Source: Metabacillus sediminilitoris (GTDB lineage: Bacteria > Bacillota > Bacilli > Bacillales > Bacillaceae). From it: a stretch of 64,000 nucleotides of DNA. Shown one piece after another: positions 51,509-61,727 of the stretch (position 1 is the first letter of the stretch; every line of letters begins with the position of its first letter). The notes beneath the pieces were generated by a model. That model made no database searches. It saw nothing but the letters and a program-made list of their open reading frames with translations, and was not told the origin of the DNA. The position numbers and the translations under genes are program-made. The stretch spans positions 224,001 through 288,000 of the forward strand of contig NZ_CP046266.1 in assembly GCF_009720625.1 (NCBI RefSeq), written 5' to 3'.

Positions 51509-52528
51509 TTATATGCGATGACATGTTTGCCGTTTAATTAATGTGTGAGGCACAATGACTTGTTTTACCTCTTGATCGGGGCTATCAAGTTGATCCAATA
51601 GACATTCAGCCGCATAATAACCGAGTTTGAAAATATCGATATCAACTGAAGTTAATGGAGGTCTTGTGAATTCACTCAGCATCAAATTATTAAAACTGAT
51701 GAGTGAAATATCTTCAGGGATTGAAAGCCCCATTTTATCGATCATGCCCATAATGCTAAAGGATAATAAATCATCCTTTACAATAAGTGCTGTCGGGGGG
51801 GCTGGCAATGTCATAAGCTTCTTAAATCCTGCCATTCCGCCATCATTTAGGAATTCTTCTTGAACGACATACTCATCTTGATAAGGAATATTTGCATCTT
51901 CTAATGCCTTCTTATACCCGAGTACACGGTCAATGGTCACAACTAGATCTAAACTTCCACAAATAAAGGCAATCTGTTTATGGCCAAGCTTAATGAGATA
52001 TTCAGTCACGTCTTTGCCAGCTCTAAAATTATCATTATCGACATGAGAAATGTGCTCAGAATGCTGATATGGCTTACCGATCACTGAGAAAGGAAATTTC
52101 TTCTCCTGCAGCAAGGTCATAATTTTATCATCTATACGTGAATAAAGAAGGAGGACACCATCAACCCGACCTCCATGAATCATTCGTTCAACACCATCAT
52201 AGATTTCCTGCTCATTTTGTCCGGTTGACATATAAATGGCAAATTCTCTTTCATGTGCCATTGTACTAATACCTCTTATAACTTCTGGAAAGAAGGGGTT
52301 TTGAAAGACCTTATCAACTGAACTTGGCATCACAAGACCTATTGCTTTCGTACTTTTAATAGCGAGGCTTCTGGCGTTAAAATTTGGATGGTATCCCAGC
52401 GTTTCCATTGCTTCTCTTACGCGCTTTTTGGTCTGTTCGCTAATACGAGGGTTGTTTGCAATGACCCTCGAAACGGTTGATGGGGCTACATTTGCAAGCT
52501 TCGCGACATCTTTAATTGTTACTGCCAT
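51509..52528 (-). CDS. LacI-family repressor of the alpha-glucoside genes
   Basis: 339 residues. N-terminal LacI helix-turn-helix (IKDVAKLANVAPSTVSRVI, 4-22) and hinge, then a sugar-binding domain. Resembles MalR of Firmicutes. It is divergent from the glucosidase gene. Palindromes at 52852 and 54684 have the LacI-type centre CAAACG(A/T)TTG and are its likely operators. AGGAG-like site precedes the ATG. Confidence 0.9.
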   Translation of the reverse strand: MAVTIKDVAKLANVAPSTVSRVIANNPRISEQTKKRVREAMETLGYHPNFNARSLAIKSTKAIGLVMPSSVDKVFQNPFFPEVIRGISTMAHEREFAIYMSTGQNEQEIYDGVERMIHGGRVDGVLLLYSRIDDKIMTLLQEKKFPFSVIGKPYQHSEHISHVDNDNFRAGKDVTEYLIKLGHKQIAFICGSLDLVVTIDRVLGYKKALEDANIPYQDEYVVQEEFLNDGGMAGFKKLMTLPAPPTALIVKDDLLSFSIMGMIDKMGLSIPEDISLISFNNLMLSEFTRPPLTSVDIDIFKLGYYAAECLLDQLDSPDQEVKQVIVPHTLIKRQTCHRI

Positions 52529-52834
52529 AAAAATTCACTCCAAATCTCCTAGTTAACGTACTGCATCTATAAAAATTTATGAAAGATATGTATTTGTAAG
52601 ATTCTTTTGTTCATTTTAGGATTGTGGAAATTATCGCTAATTATAATAACGATAATCTGTCCGGGTTCATAGCCTTAAATCCTATCTTATCATTAACCAT
52701 CTTGAAGTTCCTATATAATCATACACTACTAAAAAAGAGATCTTTACAGTTAAATATTTGAATATGTGCAATGATAAGCGTGAGCACACTTTGACCAAGA
52801 TAAAATAGATGTTATTTCAAAAGGAGTTTTTAAA

Positions 52835-52897
52835 ATGTACCAAAAAAACTTTTGCGCAAACGATTGCGCAAATAAAATGGATATGTTAATCTCTTAA
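52835..52897 (+). CDS. Possible 20-codon leader peptide
   Basis: ATG at 52835 preceded by AAAGGAG at 8-nt spacing; reads MYQKNFCANDCANKMDMLIS and stops 22 nt before the glucosidase start. The frame overlaps the operator palindrome, so the coding look may come from the operator. No known family. Confidence 0.3.
   Translation: MYQKNFCANDCANKMDMLIS
52852..52871 (+). promoter_or_regulatory. LacI-type operator before the glucosidase gene
   Basis: GCGCAAACGATTGCGC, flanked by TT and AA: palindrome centred on CG, of the LacI/MalR pattern. About 50 nt before the glucosidase ATG. A possible promoter with TTGACC lies at ~52791. The divergent gap holds no other gene. Confidence 0.75.
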
Positions 52898-52918
52898 TTA
52901 AGTAAGAGAGGGGGCTTC

Positions 52919-54586
52919 ATGATGAAAAAATGGTGGAAAGAAGCCGTTGCCTATCAAATTTATCCACGCAGCTTTATGGATTCAAATGGTGATGGGGTCG
53001 GCGATATCCAAGGAATTATTTCAAAACTTGATTATATAAAAGATTTAGGCATAGATGTGATCTGGATCTGTCCGATTTATAAATCACCCAATGATGATAA
53101 CGGTTACGATATTAGTGACTATCAAGATATATTAAAAGAGTTTGGATCAATCGATGATTTTGATCAGTTATTACAGGAAATTCATGCAAGAGGAATGAAA
53201 CTTATCATGGATCTCGTTATTAATCATACGTCTGATGAGCACCCATGGTTTATTGAAGCACGTGCATCGAAAGAAAGCGCATACCGAGACTATTATATAT
53301 GGCATCCTGGTAAAGATGGTGATGAGCCGAATAACTGGGAATCCATATTTGGCGGTTCTGCATGGGAATATGATAAGAATACAGAGGAATACTATCTGCA
53401 TGTATTTTCAAGGAAACAGCCTGACTTAAACTGGGAAAATCCAAATGTCCGCCAAGATTTATATAAAATGATTAATTGGTGGTTAGATAAAGGAATTGAT
53501 GGTTTCCGTGTAGATGCTATCTCACATATTAAAAAGGTACCTGGATTCCCAGATATAATAAATCCAGAGAATAAACGATATGTGCCATCCTTTGAAGGGC
53601 ATATGAACCGCCCTGGAATTCATCTATTTCTTGATGAGCTAAAACGTGAAACCTTTGATCAATATGACATTATGACCGTAGGAGAAGCTAATGGGGTGAC
53701 TGTAGAGGATGCTGGTCTTTGGGTTGGCGAAGAAAAAGGGAAATTTAATATGGTTTTCCAATTCGAGCATTTAGAGCTTTGGAATAAAAGTGCAGATAAT
53801 AGCCTTGATATTCATGCTTTAAAGAGCGCACTTACGAAATGGCAAAAAGGATTAGAAGGAAATGGCTGGAATGCTTTATTTTTAGAAAACCATGATCAGC
53901 CGCGATCTGTTTCAACATGGGGAAACGATAAAGAATACTGGGCTGAATCTGCTAAATGCCTTGCTACGATGTATTTTCTCATGCAAGGAACACCGTTTAT
54001 TTATCAAGGACAAGAAATTGGCATGACGAATGTTCAATTTCCTTCCATTGAAGATTACAATGATGTCGCTATTAAAAACTTATATCGAATTGAAAAGGAA
54101 AATGGCAAACTCCACGAAGAAATTATGGAGATCATTTGGATGAGTGGCAGAGATAATTCTAGGACACCAATGCAATGGAGCAAAGAACCAAATGCAGGAT
54201 TTTCAAATGGTATTCCATGGCTGAAAGTAAATCCGAATTATGTACAAATTAATGTTGAACAAGCGATAGATGATCGAAAATCAATCTATCATTATTATAA
54301 GAAACTTATAAAATTACGAAAAATGAATGAGGTCTTTGTTTATGGTTCTTATGATCTTATCTTAAAAAATCATGAACAAATTTATGCGTATACAAGAACA
54401 TTTGAAAACGAGAAAATTCTTGTTATGACAAACTTATTCCCACAAGAAGCAGACTTTATTTTGCCAGTAAATTTACCGTTTAAATCACCAGAGTTGTTGA
54501 TTAGTAATTATGAAGTCAACGAGGAAGAAGCTATTCAAAACATTAACTTAAGACCTTATGAAGCAAGGGTTTATCGACTAAAGTAG
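52919..54586 (+). CDS. GH13 alpha-glucosidase (maltase / oligo-1,6-glucosidase group)
   Basis: 555 residues, full GH13 domain plus C-terminal beta domain, no signal peptide. Catalytic residues: Asp199 (GFRVDAI), Glu256 (TVGEANG), Asp326 (ENHDQPR). The residue after the nucleophile is Ala200; in oligo-1,6-glucosidases this is usually Val, while alpha-1,4-glucosidases have Ala or Thr (recalled), so maltose-type bonds are favoured. GAGAGGGGG precedes the start. It would hydrolyse sugar (or sugar phosphate) brought in by the PTS. Confidence 0.92.
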   Translation: MMKKWWKEAVAYQIYPRSFMDSNGDGVGDIQGIISKLDYIKDLGIDVIWICPIYKSPNDDNGYDISDYQDILKEFGSIDDFDQLLQEIHARGMKLIMDLVINHTSDEHPWFIEARASKESAYRDYYIWHPGKDGDEPNNWESIFGGSAWEYDKNTEEYYLHVFSRKQPDLNWENPNVRQDLYKMINWWLDKGIDGFRVDAISHIKKVPGFPDIINPENKRYVPSFEGHMNRPGIHLFLDELKRETFDQYDIMTVGEANGVTVEDAGLWVGEEKGKFNMVFQFEHLELWNKSADNSLDIHALKSALTKWQKGLEGNGWNALFLENHDQPRSVSTWGNDKEYWAESAKCLATMYFLMQGTPFIYQGQEIGMTNVQFPSIEDYNDVAIKNLYRIEKENGKLHEEIMEIIWMSGRDNSRTPMQWSKEPNAGFSNGIPWLKVNPNYVQINVEQAIDDRKSIYHYYKKLIKLRKMNEVFVYGSYDLILKNHEQIYAYTRTFENEKILVMTNLFPQEADFILPVNLPFKSPELLISNYEVNEEEAIQNINLRPYEARVYRLK

Positions 54587-54683
54587 GTAGTTATTAATAA
54601 ATCTAATTTTGAAACAATGAAGTAAGTCTAAGCTATAAAATCTCATGTTCCTTCATTATGAAGGACTTAAAACAAGCAAATGT

Positions 54684-54695
54684 GCAAACGTTTGC
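54684..54695 (+). promoter_or_regulatory. LacI-type operator before the PTS gene
   Basis: GCAAACGTTTGC, a perfect 12-bp palindrome with the same centre as the operator at 52852. It lies 53 nt before the PTS ATG and suggests a second repressed promoter inside the locus. Confidence 0.7.
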
Positions 54696-54747
54696 CTAGG
54701 AATATGATTTACTTCTTGTTTCGAACTATATAGGGAGGATATAAGAA

Positions 54748-56394
54748 ATGAAATTTCTTTCATTTGATTTTTGGCAGAAATTTGGTAAAGCCTTACTTGT
54801 TGTTGTAGCAGTTATGCCTGCAGCAGGAATTATGATTTCTCTTGGGAAATTGGTTGGTATGACAGGCAGCGATTTGGCACTCATCCAAATAATTGCACGT
54901 GTTATGGAGGATATTGGTTGGGGGATTATTACTAACCTTCACGTATTGTTTGCTGTTGCTATTGGTGGTTCTTGGGCGAAAGAACGTGCGGGCGGTGCTT
55001 TCGCAGCATTAATTGCTTTTATTTTGATTAATCGGATTACTGGAGCTATCTTTGGTGTAAACAGTGATATGTTAGCAGATCCTGATGCAACCGTTCAATC
55101 CTTATTTGGAAGTGAATTAATTGTAAAAGATTATTTCACGTCTATTCTAGGTGCACCAGCATTAAATATGGGAGTATTTGTAGGGATTATCTCTGGTTTC
55201 TTAGGAGCCAATCTATTCAACAAATATTATAATTATAATAAATTACCACAATCACTTTCATTCTTTAACGGTAAGCGATTTGTTCCATTTGTTGTCATTG
55301 CCGGTTCTGTTGTAACCGCTGTCGTTTTAGCCGTCGTTTGGCCGTTTATTCAAGGATTATTGAATGATTTTGGTCGTTGGATTGCGTCTTCTCGTGATAC
55401 AGCACCAATTATTGCTCCATTTATCTTTGGGGCATTAGAACGTTTACTATTACCTTTTGGTTTACACCATATGTTAACGGTTCCGATGAACTATACAGAG
55501 CTTGGAGGAACGTACACAATCTTGACAGGCTCAAGTGCTGGACAAACTGTTGCGGGGCAAGATCCATTATGGCTTGCTTGGATTGCTGACTTAAATAACT
55601 TTTTAGCAGCTGGGGATACGGAAAGCTATAAACAATTATTAAATGATGTCACGCCTGCTCGTTTTAAAGTAGGTCAAATGATTCTTTCCTGTGCAGCATT
55701 AATAGGAATTGCCTTCGCGATGTACCGTAATGTTGATAAGGATAAGCGTAAGAAATATACGTCTATGTTCTTATCTGCTGGACTTGCTGTATTTCTAACA
55801 GGTGTAACAGAACCAATTGAGTTTATGTTCATGTTTGCTGCTCCAGTCTTATATATCGCTTATGCCATTATGACGGGCCTGGCTTTCGCCATTGTAGATA
55901 TTATTGATATTCGTGTTCACTCATTTGGTATTATTGAACTTTTAACACGAACACCAATGATTATTAAAGCAGGTCTATGGTTAGACTTATTGAATTTTGT
56001 GATCGCTTGCGTAGTCTTTTTCGGATTAAACTTCTTTGTTGCAAACTTTTTAATTAAGAAGTTCAACTTCCCAACTCCAGGGCGTGCAGGAAACTATATT
56101 GAAGAGGAAAATGGAGAATCAACTCAAGAAGGTAATATTGCAAGCACAAATGATGACTCACTTGCTACAACAATTATCGGATTATTAGGCGGTAGAGAAA
56201 ATATTGAAGATGTTGATGCTTGTATGACCCGCTTACGTGTAACTGTAAAAGATGCAAATGCCGTTTCTGCAGAAAAGCAATGGAAGCAAAACGGGGCGTT
56301 AGGATTAATTGTAAAAGATAAAGGGGTACAAGCGATTTATGGTCCAAAAGCAGACGTATTAAAATCAGATATTCAAGATCACTTAGGGGTATAA
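54748..56394 (+). CDS. PTS alpha-glucoside-type transporter, IICB
   Basis: 548 residues. IIC membrane domain ~1-440 with about ten hydrophobic segments (AVMPAAGIMISLGKLVG; PFGLHHMLTVPMNYTELGG; FLTGVTEPIEFMFMFAAPVLY), then an acidic linker and a IIB domain (~470-548) with the phosphocysteine in DVDACMTRLRV. No IIA domain is present, so a IIA from elsewhere (such as the glucose type) must donate phosphate. Closest types: maltose/alpha-glucoside (MalP, AglA). GGAGG precedes the ATG. Confidence 0.92.
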   Translation: MKFLSFDFWQKFGKALLVVVAVMPAAGIMISLGKLVGMTGSDLALIQIIARVMEDIGWGIITNLHVLFAVAIGGSWAKERAGGAFAALIAFILINRITGAIFGVNSDMLADPDATVQSLFGSELIVKDYFTSILGAPALNMGVFVGIISGFLGANLFNKYYNYNKLPQSLSFFNGKRFVPFVVIAGSVVTAVVLAVVWPFIQGLLNDFGRWIASSRDTAPIIAPFIFGALERLLLPFGLHHMLTVPMNYTELGGTYTILTGSSAGQTVAGQDPLWLAWIADLNNFLAAGDTESYKQLLNDVTPARFKVGQMILSCAALIGIAFAMYRNVDKDKRKKYTSMFLSAGLAVFLTGVTEPIEFMFMFAAPVLYIAYAIMTGLAFAIVDIIDIRVHSFGIIELLTRTPMIIKAGLWLDLLNFVIACVVFFGLNFFVANFLIKKFNFPTPGRAGNYIEEENGESTQEGNIASTNDDSLATTIIGLLGGRENIEDVDACMTRLRVTVKDANAVSAEKQWKQNGALGLIVKDKGVQAIYGPKADVLKSDIQDHLGV

Positions 56395-56397
56395 GGG

Positions 56398-57207
56398 ATG
56401 AAGCTATTAACCTTAAACTGCCATTCGTGGCAAGAAGAAAATCAGATAGCTAAAATAAAAATTCTTGCAAAAACAATTCAAGAAAAATCATATGATGTCA
56501 TTGCTTTACAAGAGGTAAGTCAATTGGTGAATGAGCAAATCATTGATGGGAATATCAAAAAGGGGAATTTTGGACTTGTATTATTAAATGAGCTTCAAAA
56601 GCTTGGTGTAGCCGATTATCAACTTGTGTGGGACTTTTCCCACATAGGTTATGAAATATATGAGGAAGGCCTTGCCATCTTAACAAAGCATCCAATCTTA
56701 GAAACATACTCATTTTTTGTATCGGGAAATAAAGATACCAACTACTGGAAAACAAGAAAAATAGTCGGGGCAAACATTTCTTATCATGATAAACCGATCG
56801 CATTTTATTCATGTCATCTTGGCTGGTGGCATGATGAAGAAGAACCGTTTAAAAATCAAGTAGATTCGCTATTAAAATTTGTTCAGAAAGACGAAGTTTA
56901 CTTCTTAATGGGCGATTTTAATAATCATGCATTTGTTAAGGGAGAAGGCTATGACTATTTGATGAGCCGTGGTCTTTATGATACGTTTAACCTTGCTGAA
57001 GAAAAGGATAAGGGTATAACCGTTAAAGGAAAGATAGCAGGATGGGATCAAAATAAACATGATTTACGAATCGATTTTATTTTAACAAGTCAGCCTCGTC
57101 GGATAAAAAATTCAAATGTTATTTTTAATGGTGAGTCCAAATCTGTTATTTCAGATCATTTTGGTGTAGAAATTGAAGTTGAATTAGAAAAGAATGATTT
57201 AGAATAG
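56398..57207 (+). CDS. Endonuclease/exonuclease/phosphatase (EEP) family hydrolase
   Basis: 269 residues, cytoplasmic. EEP metal-site motifs: TLNCHSWQEEN (Asn7), ALQEVSQ (Glu), CHLGWWHDEE, LMGDFNNHAF (Asp-Asn) and SDHFGVEIEV (Asp-His). It starts 3 nt after the PTS stop and so shares its mRNA. In this setting a role on a sugar or phospho-lipid-like substrate is more plausible than DNA, but this is inference. Full length for a compact EEP member. Confidence 0.88.
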   Translation: MKLLTLNCHSWQEENQIAKIKILAKTIQEKSYDVIALQEVSQLVNEQIIDGNIKKGNFGLVLLNELQKLGVADYQLVWDFSHIGYEIYEEGLAILTKHPILETYSFFVSGNKDTNYWKTRKIVGANISYHDKPIAFYSCHLGWWHDEEEPFKNQVDSLLKFVQKDEVYFLMGDFNNHAFVKGEGYDYLMSRGLYDTFNLAEEKDKGITVKGKIAGWDQNKHDLRIDFILTSQPRRIKNSNVIFNGESKSVISDHFGVEIEVELEKNDLE

Positions 57208-57218
57208 CCTATAAACAA

Positions 57219-57263
57219 TAACACCTTAAGTCGTATTTGATACGCTTTGAAGGTGTTTTTTGT
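57219..57263 (+). terminator. Terminator of the alpha-glucoside operon
   Basis: ACACCTT...CGTAT pairs with ATACG...AAGGTGT, followed by TTTTTTG. Confidence 0.85.
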
Positions 57264-57373
57264 TTGCGTATCTTTATAACATACTGTGATTGTAACCCAT
57301 TGATTTGTTTGGACTAGTAAAAAATTGATATACTTATTATAAAATAAATAAAATGAAGACAGGAGTGTCCATT

Positions 57374-58504
57374 TTGCCAAAAGTAAGAAATATTATCTTT
57401 TTATTGCTCGTTGCAGGCGGACTTTGGCATTTTTATGGAGAGACATTCAAACAATTTGGTGTTCAAGGTGTATTTGAAGACATTCGCTCAGATGTTAACG
57501 GTATAAAAGAGAATCCGGAAGTAATGGCTGCATTTGAGACATTGAATAAAGAATTTCAACTATTGATCAGCGAACTTACGGATCAACTTTCAGATAAGGA
57601 ACAACCGATTCAAAAGAATGTTGAAAAACCTACATTGGATTCTCCTTCAGAACAATCATTTTCGGTTCATAATGTTGAACTAGGTGACGACCGTTCAGAA
57701 GTAGAAGGGAAAGTAGGCACGCATAAGCGTTCTTCCTTGAATGAATATGGTGTAAATTGGGTTACGTATCATGATAACTACCAAAATTTCTTTATGGTAG
57801 CATATAATCAGCAAAATAAAGTAAGTGGGCTATATACAAATCAGGATTTAGTATCTTCAACAAAAGACATCACTTTTAAAAGTTCAAGAGATATCGTCCT
57901 TTCAAAATTAAATGAACCTCTAAAAAGCATTCGAAAAGGACTTGTATCATATCAAATTCAGAACAATCAAGAATATGACACATTTCTCATAGATAACCAT
58001 TTTGTCACCATTTTTTATGATAAACATGAAAATAAGACTGTGACAGCTATTCAAATCATTAGTGACGAACTTGAAAAGCAAAAAGCAGAGTACTTTACTG
58101 ATCCAAGTGAGGAGCTGAAAGAAGGCTTTGAATATCAATTGTTTGACCTGACAAATGCGGCTAGAGTCAATCATGGTCTGTCAATTCTTTCTTGGGAAGA
58201 ATCGGTACGAGAAACAGCCCGTAACCATAGTAAAGATATGGCTGACAACAATTACTTCAACCATACAAATCTTGAAGGTCAATCACCATTTGACCGAATG
58301 AAGGAAGACGATATTGCCTTTCGTATTGCTGGAGAAAATCTTGCAACAGGTCAACTTAGCAGTATATTTGCTCATGAAGGTTTGATGAACTCTCTTGGCC
58401 ACAGGGAAAACATTTTGCAATCAGGTTTTGAGTCGCTAGGTGTTGGTGTTGCCTTTAATGAAGAATCACGTCCATATTATACGGAAAACTTTTTAACACA
58501 ATGA
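57374..58504 (+). CDS. CAP-domain protein with CAP-associated N-terminal domain
   Basis: 376 residues from a TTG at 57374, set by AGGAG at 57361-57365; an ATG at 57353 lies upstream of that site. N-terminal membrane segment (~6-20). Middle region (~105-240) is a CAP-associated domain; the CAP/SCP domain (~255-376) has LTNAARVNHGLSILSWEESVRETARNHSKDMA, YFNHTNLEGQSPFDRM and GENLATG. Similar to YlbC of Bacillus subtilis. Probably exported or membrane-bound; function unknown. Confidence 0.88.
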   Translation: MPKVRNIIFLLLVAGGLWHFYGETFKQFGVQGVFEDIRSDVNGIKENPEVMAAFETLNKEFQLLISELTDQLSDKEQPIQKNVEKPTLDSPSEQSFSVHNVELGDDRSEVEGKVGTHKRSSLNEYGVNWVTYHDNYQNFFMVAYNQQNKVSGLYTNQDLVSSTKDITFKSSRDIVLSKLNEPLKSIRKGLVSYQIQNNQEYDTFLIDNHFVTIFYDKHENKTVTAIQIISDELEKQKAEYFTDPSEELKEGFEYQLFDLTNAARVNHGLSILSWEESVRETARNHSKDMADNNYFNHTNLEGQSPFDRMKEDDIAFRIAGENLATGQLSSIFAHEGLMNSLGHRENILQSGFESLGVGVAFNEESRPYYTENFLTQ

Positions 58505-58514
58505 CATAAAATAC

Positions 58515-58566
58515 AAAAAAGAACCGAACCCTTACATAAAAAGAAAAGCGGGGTCCGGTCCTTTTT
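58515..58566. terminator. Bidirectional terminator
   Basis: AAGAACCGAACCC pairs with GGGTCCGGTCCTTTTT over an A-rich loop; it separates the converging CAP-domain and chemoreceptor genes. Confidence 0.85.
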
Positions 58567-58572
58567 GATTTA

Positions 58573-60546
58573 CTAAAGTGTAAATTTATGGACTAATTCA
58601 TTTAAATTGATTGCTAGTTTTTCTAATGTTTTTGCATTATGGCTGATCTGTTCCATAGAATTGCTTGTTTGTTGGGCTGATGCTGTTGTTTCTTCAATCC
58701 CTGCAGCAGATTCCTCTGAAAATGATGCGATATTTTCTACGATAGCATGGATTGTTGTTGATTCATTTTTAATATGTGATAGGTTTGTAGAGATATCATT
58801 GATTTTATCTGCCATAAAGGAAATAGAATCTGTTATTTCCTCAAACGTTTTTCCTGTTGTTTGAATTTGTGTTGCCCCTATTGAGACCTTTTTATAACCT
58901 TCATGTAAGGAGTCTGTTACATGTTTGGAACCTTGTTGGATATTGTTTGCCATTTGCGTAATATCATTAATTGAATGTTTTACTTGGTCTGATAGTTTTC
59001 GTACTTCATTTGCCACTACAGAAAAGCCTTTACCATGTTCTCCTGCTCGAGCTGCTTCTATGGCTGCATTCAAAGCTAATAAATTGGTTTGATCAGCTAT
59101 ATCCTGAATAACCTTTATCATCCCGGTAATTTGTTTTGCTTGTTCATCTAAAGCTTGTACCTTATCAACTGACTCTTTGACGATTTCATGGATGTTACTC
59201 ATACCATTAACAGATTGTGACATAAGTTCATTTCCCTTAGTTGTTAAGCTTAGCACTTGTTTTGTTTTTGAAGATATTTCATGACCACTTTCTGATGAAA
59301 ACTCAATTTTCTTTGAGAATTCCGTCATTGATTCAGCTAATTCTAATGATGAATTTGCTTGTGATTCAGCTCCATGTGACAATTCTTGCATGGTAGCTGC
59401 TATTTGCTGACTGCCTTCACTGATTTCATGTGATGAATGGGTAAGAAGTGTACTATGCTTACTAATCACAGCAGCTGAATTTGTCAATTGCATGACTATT
59501 TCTTTAAAATTTTTCTGCATTTGCAGGATAGAAGTTGTTAATTGTCCAATTTCATCTCTTCTATTTTTCCCTTGGTATCGTTTATCCAACTTTCCTTTGG
59601 CAAGTTCATTCATAAAATAAGCTAATTGTTTTATTGGATGTGAAATTGATTTACTAAAAAAGAATGCGATAATCGAAACAAGTAGTAATGTGAGACCCAC
59701 TACAATTACAGTTACCCACTTTGTAGTTGTTTCGACTTGTTTAATGATGGAAATATCTTGGGTGATTCCAATTATTCCAATTGCTTTTGTTTTTGTAGGA
59801 TCATACATTGGTATGAATGTTCGGAGAGCTTCTCCATTTTCTTGTACGATTTCTTTTCCTGATAGGACACGTTTAATCAAAGCTTGATCAGTAAGAATGG
59901 TGCCAATGTGTTCTTTATTAGATGAAACAATTGATTCTCCTGTTCCATTATAAAGATCAAGCTGTACACCGTCATTCGTTTGTGATAAGTTTTTTAGAAA
60001 CTGATCATCAACCCCAGTTTGTAACGTACCGATGGTTTCATTGTTATATCGAATAGGTGCAAAAGCTCGAATTGCTAACCCGCTGCTGCCAAATTCAAAA
60101 CCAGAAAGATCTTCTCCGTTTAACGTTGCTTGTATGGCTGGAAGATCACTTTTATCATCGCCAAATTTTCCAGGGTTATGTCCTCTGAAATAGACCATGC
60201 CATTTTTATCACCGAATTCAAACACATTTAAGTTCTGCTCTTCTTGAAGTCGGTCAAAAAAGGATTTCGCCGTACTAGCTAACGAATCACGATCATTAGA
60301 GCGAAAAGCCTCGATAAGTTCTGGATCTTGAGCGTATATTTTTGTAAGATCCAATAGTTCCTTTGAAGCTATATCAAGACTATTAATGACAGATTGCTTA
60401 GTAGATTCCTGGCTTTGGTTTATAAGTGTAGAAAAACCTTGATTGCTATAGTACAAAAGAATCCCACTTAACAAAGTTAATGGGATAATTGAGGTTGAAC
60501 AAAGGGTAAATAGTAGCTTTTTGTTCAAAGATTTTGTTTGTAACAT
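58573..60546 (-). CDS. Methyl-accepting chemotaxis protein
   Basis: 657 residues. Membrane helix 1 (~12-32), extracellular Cache-like sensor (~35-275, containing [23 protein letters not shown]), membrane helix 2 (~277-300), HAMP (~300-355), and a signalling domain with hairpin tip [30 protein letters not shown]. The sensor looks like a dCache/sCache type; ligand unknown. It lies as a single gene, divergent from moxR. Confidence 0.93.
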   Translation of the reverse strand: MLQTKSLNKKLLFTLCSTSIIPLTLLSGILLYYSNQGFSTLINQSQESTKQSVINSLDIASKELLDLTKIYAQDPELIEAFRSNDRDSLASTAKSFFDRLQEEQNLNVFEFGDKNGMVYFRGHNPGKFGDDKSDLPAIQATLNGEDLSGFEFGSSGLAIRAFAPIRYNNETIGTLQTGVDDQFLKNLSQTNDGVQLDLYNGTGESIVSSNKEHIGTILTDQALIKRVLSGKEIVQENGEALRTFIPMYDPTKTKAIGIIGITQDISIIKQVETTTKWVTVIVVGLTLLLVSIIAFFFSKSISHPIKQLAYFMNELAKGKLDKRYQGKNRRDEIGQLTTSILQMQKNFKEIVMQLTNSAAVISKHSTLLTHSSHEISEGSQQIAATMQELSHGAESQANSSLELAESMTEFSKKIEFSSESGHEISSKTKQVLSLTTKGNELMSQSVNGMSNIHEIVKESVDKVQALDEQAKQITGMIKVIQDIADQTNLLALNAAIEAARAGEHGKGFSVVANEVRKLSDQVKHSINDITQMANNIQQGSKHVTDSLHEGYKKVSIGATQIQTTGKTFEEITDSISFMADKINDISTNLSHIKNESTTIHAIVENIASFSEESAAGIEETTASAQQTSNSMEQISHNAKTLEKLAINLNELVHKFTL

Positions 60547-60764
60547 TCATGTTGTCCCCTTTACGGCAGAAGTTGCGTAATTTATTTGACAATTATACCG
60601 TATAAAAAATCTTGATCCTAGGATTTTTTTACTACAAACAAAGGGAGATTTAACTCTAACATATAGAAAAACTTGGATAGATTGCAAAAATCAACAGGTA
60701 TTTGCTAAGTTTTTCAGAATACTATAATGAGATTATGCTCTAAATTCATCCTAGGAGGATAAGA

Positions 60765-61727
60765 ATGTCTGAAATTGAAGAATTGCATCCAAAACTAAAA
60801 TTAGTTATTGAAAATATAGGGAATGTGATGATTGGTAAGAGAGATGTAAGTATACTTAGTCTTGTTGCATTACTTGCAAATGGACATGTATTACTAGAAG
60901 ATGTGCCTGGTGTAGGGAAGACGATGATGGTGCGTGCCTTGGCAAAATCGGTTGGAGTAGAGTTTAAACGAATTCAGTTTACGCCAGATTTACTCCCTTC
61001 AGATGTTACAGGTGTATCGATCTATAACCCGAAGGATCAAAAGTTTGAGTTTCGTGAGGGACCCCTTTTTGGGAATGTAATATTAGCTGATGAAATAAAC
61101 CGTACCTCTCCGAAAACTCAATCTGCTTTATTAGAAGGGATGGAGGAAGGAAGCATCACGGTTGATGGAATAACAAGAATCCTTGCTAAGCCTTTCTTTG
61201 TCATGGCAACACAAAACCCAATTGATTATGAAGGGACATATCCTCTCCCAGAAGCACAGCTGGATCGGTTTTTATTTAAATTAAGGATGGGCTACCCAAC
61301 TAAAAGTGAAGAATATGAAGTTCTGACATTAGCGGAAAAAGAAAGGCCAATTCATAAAATTGATAGTGTCATAACGAAAGAGGAATTAATAAAGCTGCAG
61401 AGTGAAATTCAAAAGGTTTATGTAGATGAAACGATTAAGCACTATATTATTGATCTTACAAGTAAAACAAGAAAGCATCCATCTGTTTACTTAGGAGCAA
61501 GTCCGCGTGCATCCATTGCCTTGATGAAGGCTGCACAAGCATATGCATTTATTACTGGTAGAGACTATATCATTCCTGATGATATTCAATATTTAGCACA
61601 GTATACCCTGCCACATCGCATTATTTTAAGATCTGAAGCGAAATTTGAGGGGAAATCAGCGGATGAATTAGTAAATGATTTAATCGTATCAACAAATGTT
61701 CCAGTCCAAAGGTCGTTAAGTCGTTAA
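60765..61727 (+). CDS. MoxR-family AAA+ ATPase
   Basis: 320 residues. Walker A PGVGKTMM (48-55), Walker B ILADEINR (~108), sensor NPIDYEGTYPLPEAQLDRF. MoxR ATPases act with their partner genes as chaperones for assembly or metal insertion in membrane or wall proteins. Overlaps the DUF58 gene by 1 nt. Equivalent to yeaC of Bacillus subtilis. AGGAGG precedes the ATG. Confidence 0.94.
   Translation: MSEIEELHPKLKLVIENIGNVMIGKRDVSILSLVALLANGHVLLEDVPGVGKTMMVRALAKSVGVEFKRIQFTPDLLPSDVTGVSIYNPKDQKFEFREGPLFGNVILADEINRTSPKTQSALLEGMEEGSITVDGITRILAKPFFVMATQNPIDYEGTYPLPEAQLDRFLFKLRMGYPTKSEEYEVLTLAEKERPIHKIDSVITKEELIKLQSEIQKVYVDETIKHYIIDLTSKTRKHPSVYLGASPRASIALMKAAQAYAFITGRDYIIPDDIQYLAQYTLPHRIILRSEAKFEGKSADELVNDLIVSTNVPVQRSLSR

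Noticed and set aside
54679-54700. CcpA cre site
   Set aside because: The palindrome lacks the outer TG...CA of cre and matches the LacI-type operator before the glucosidase gene better.
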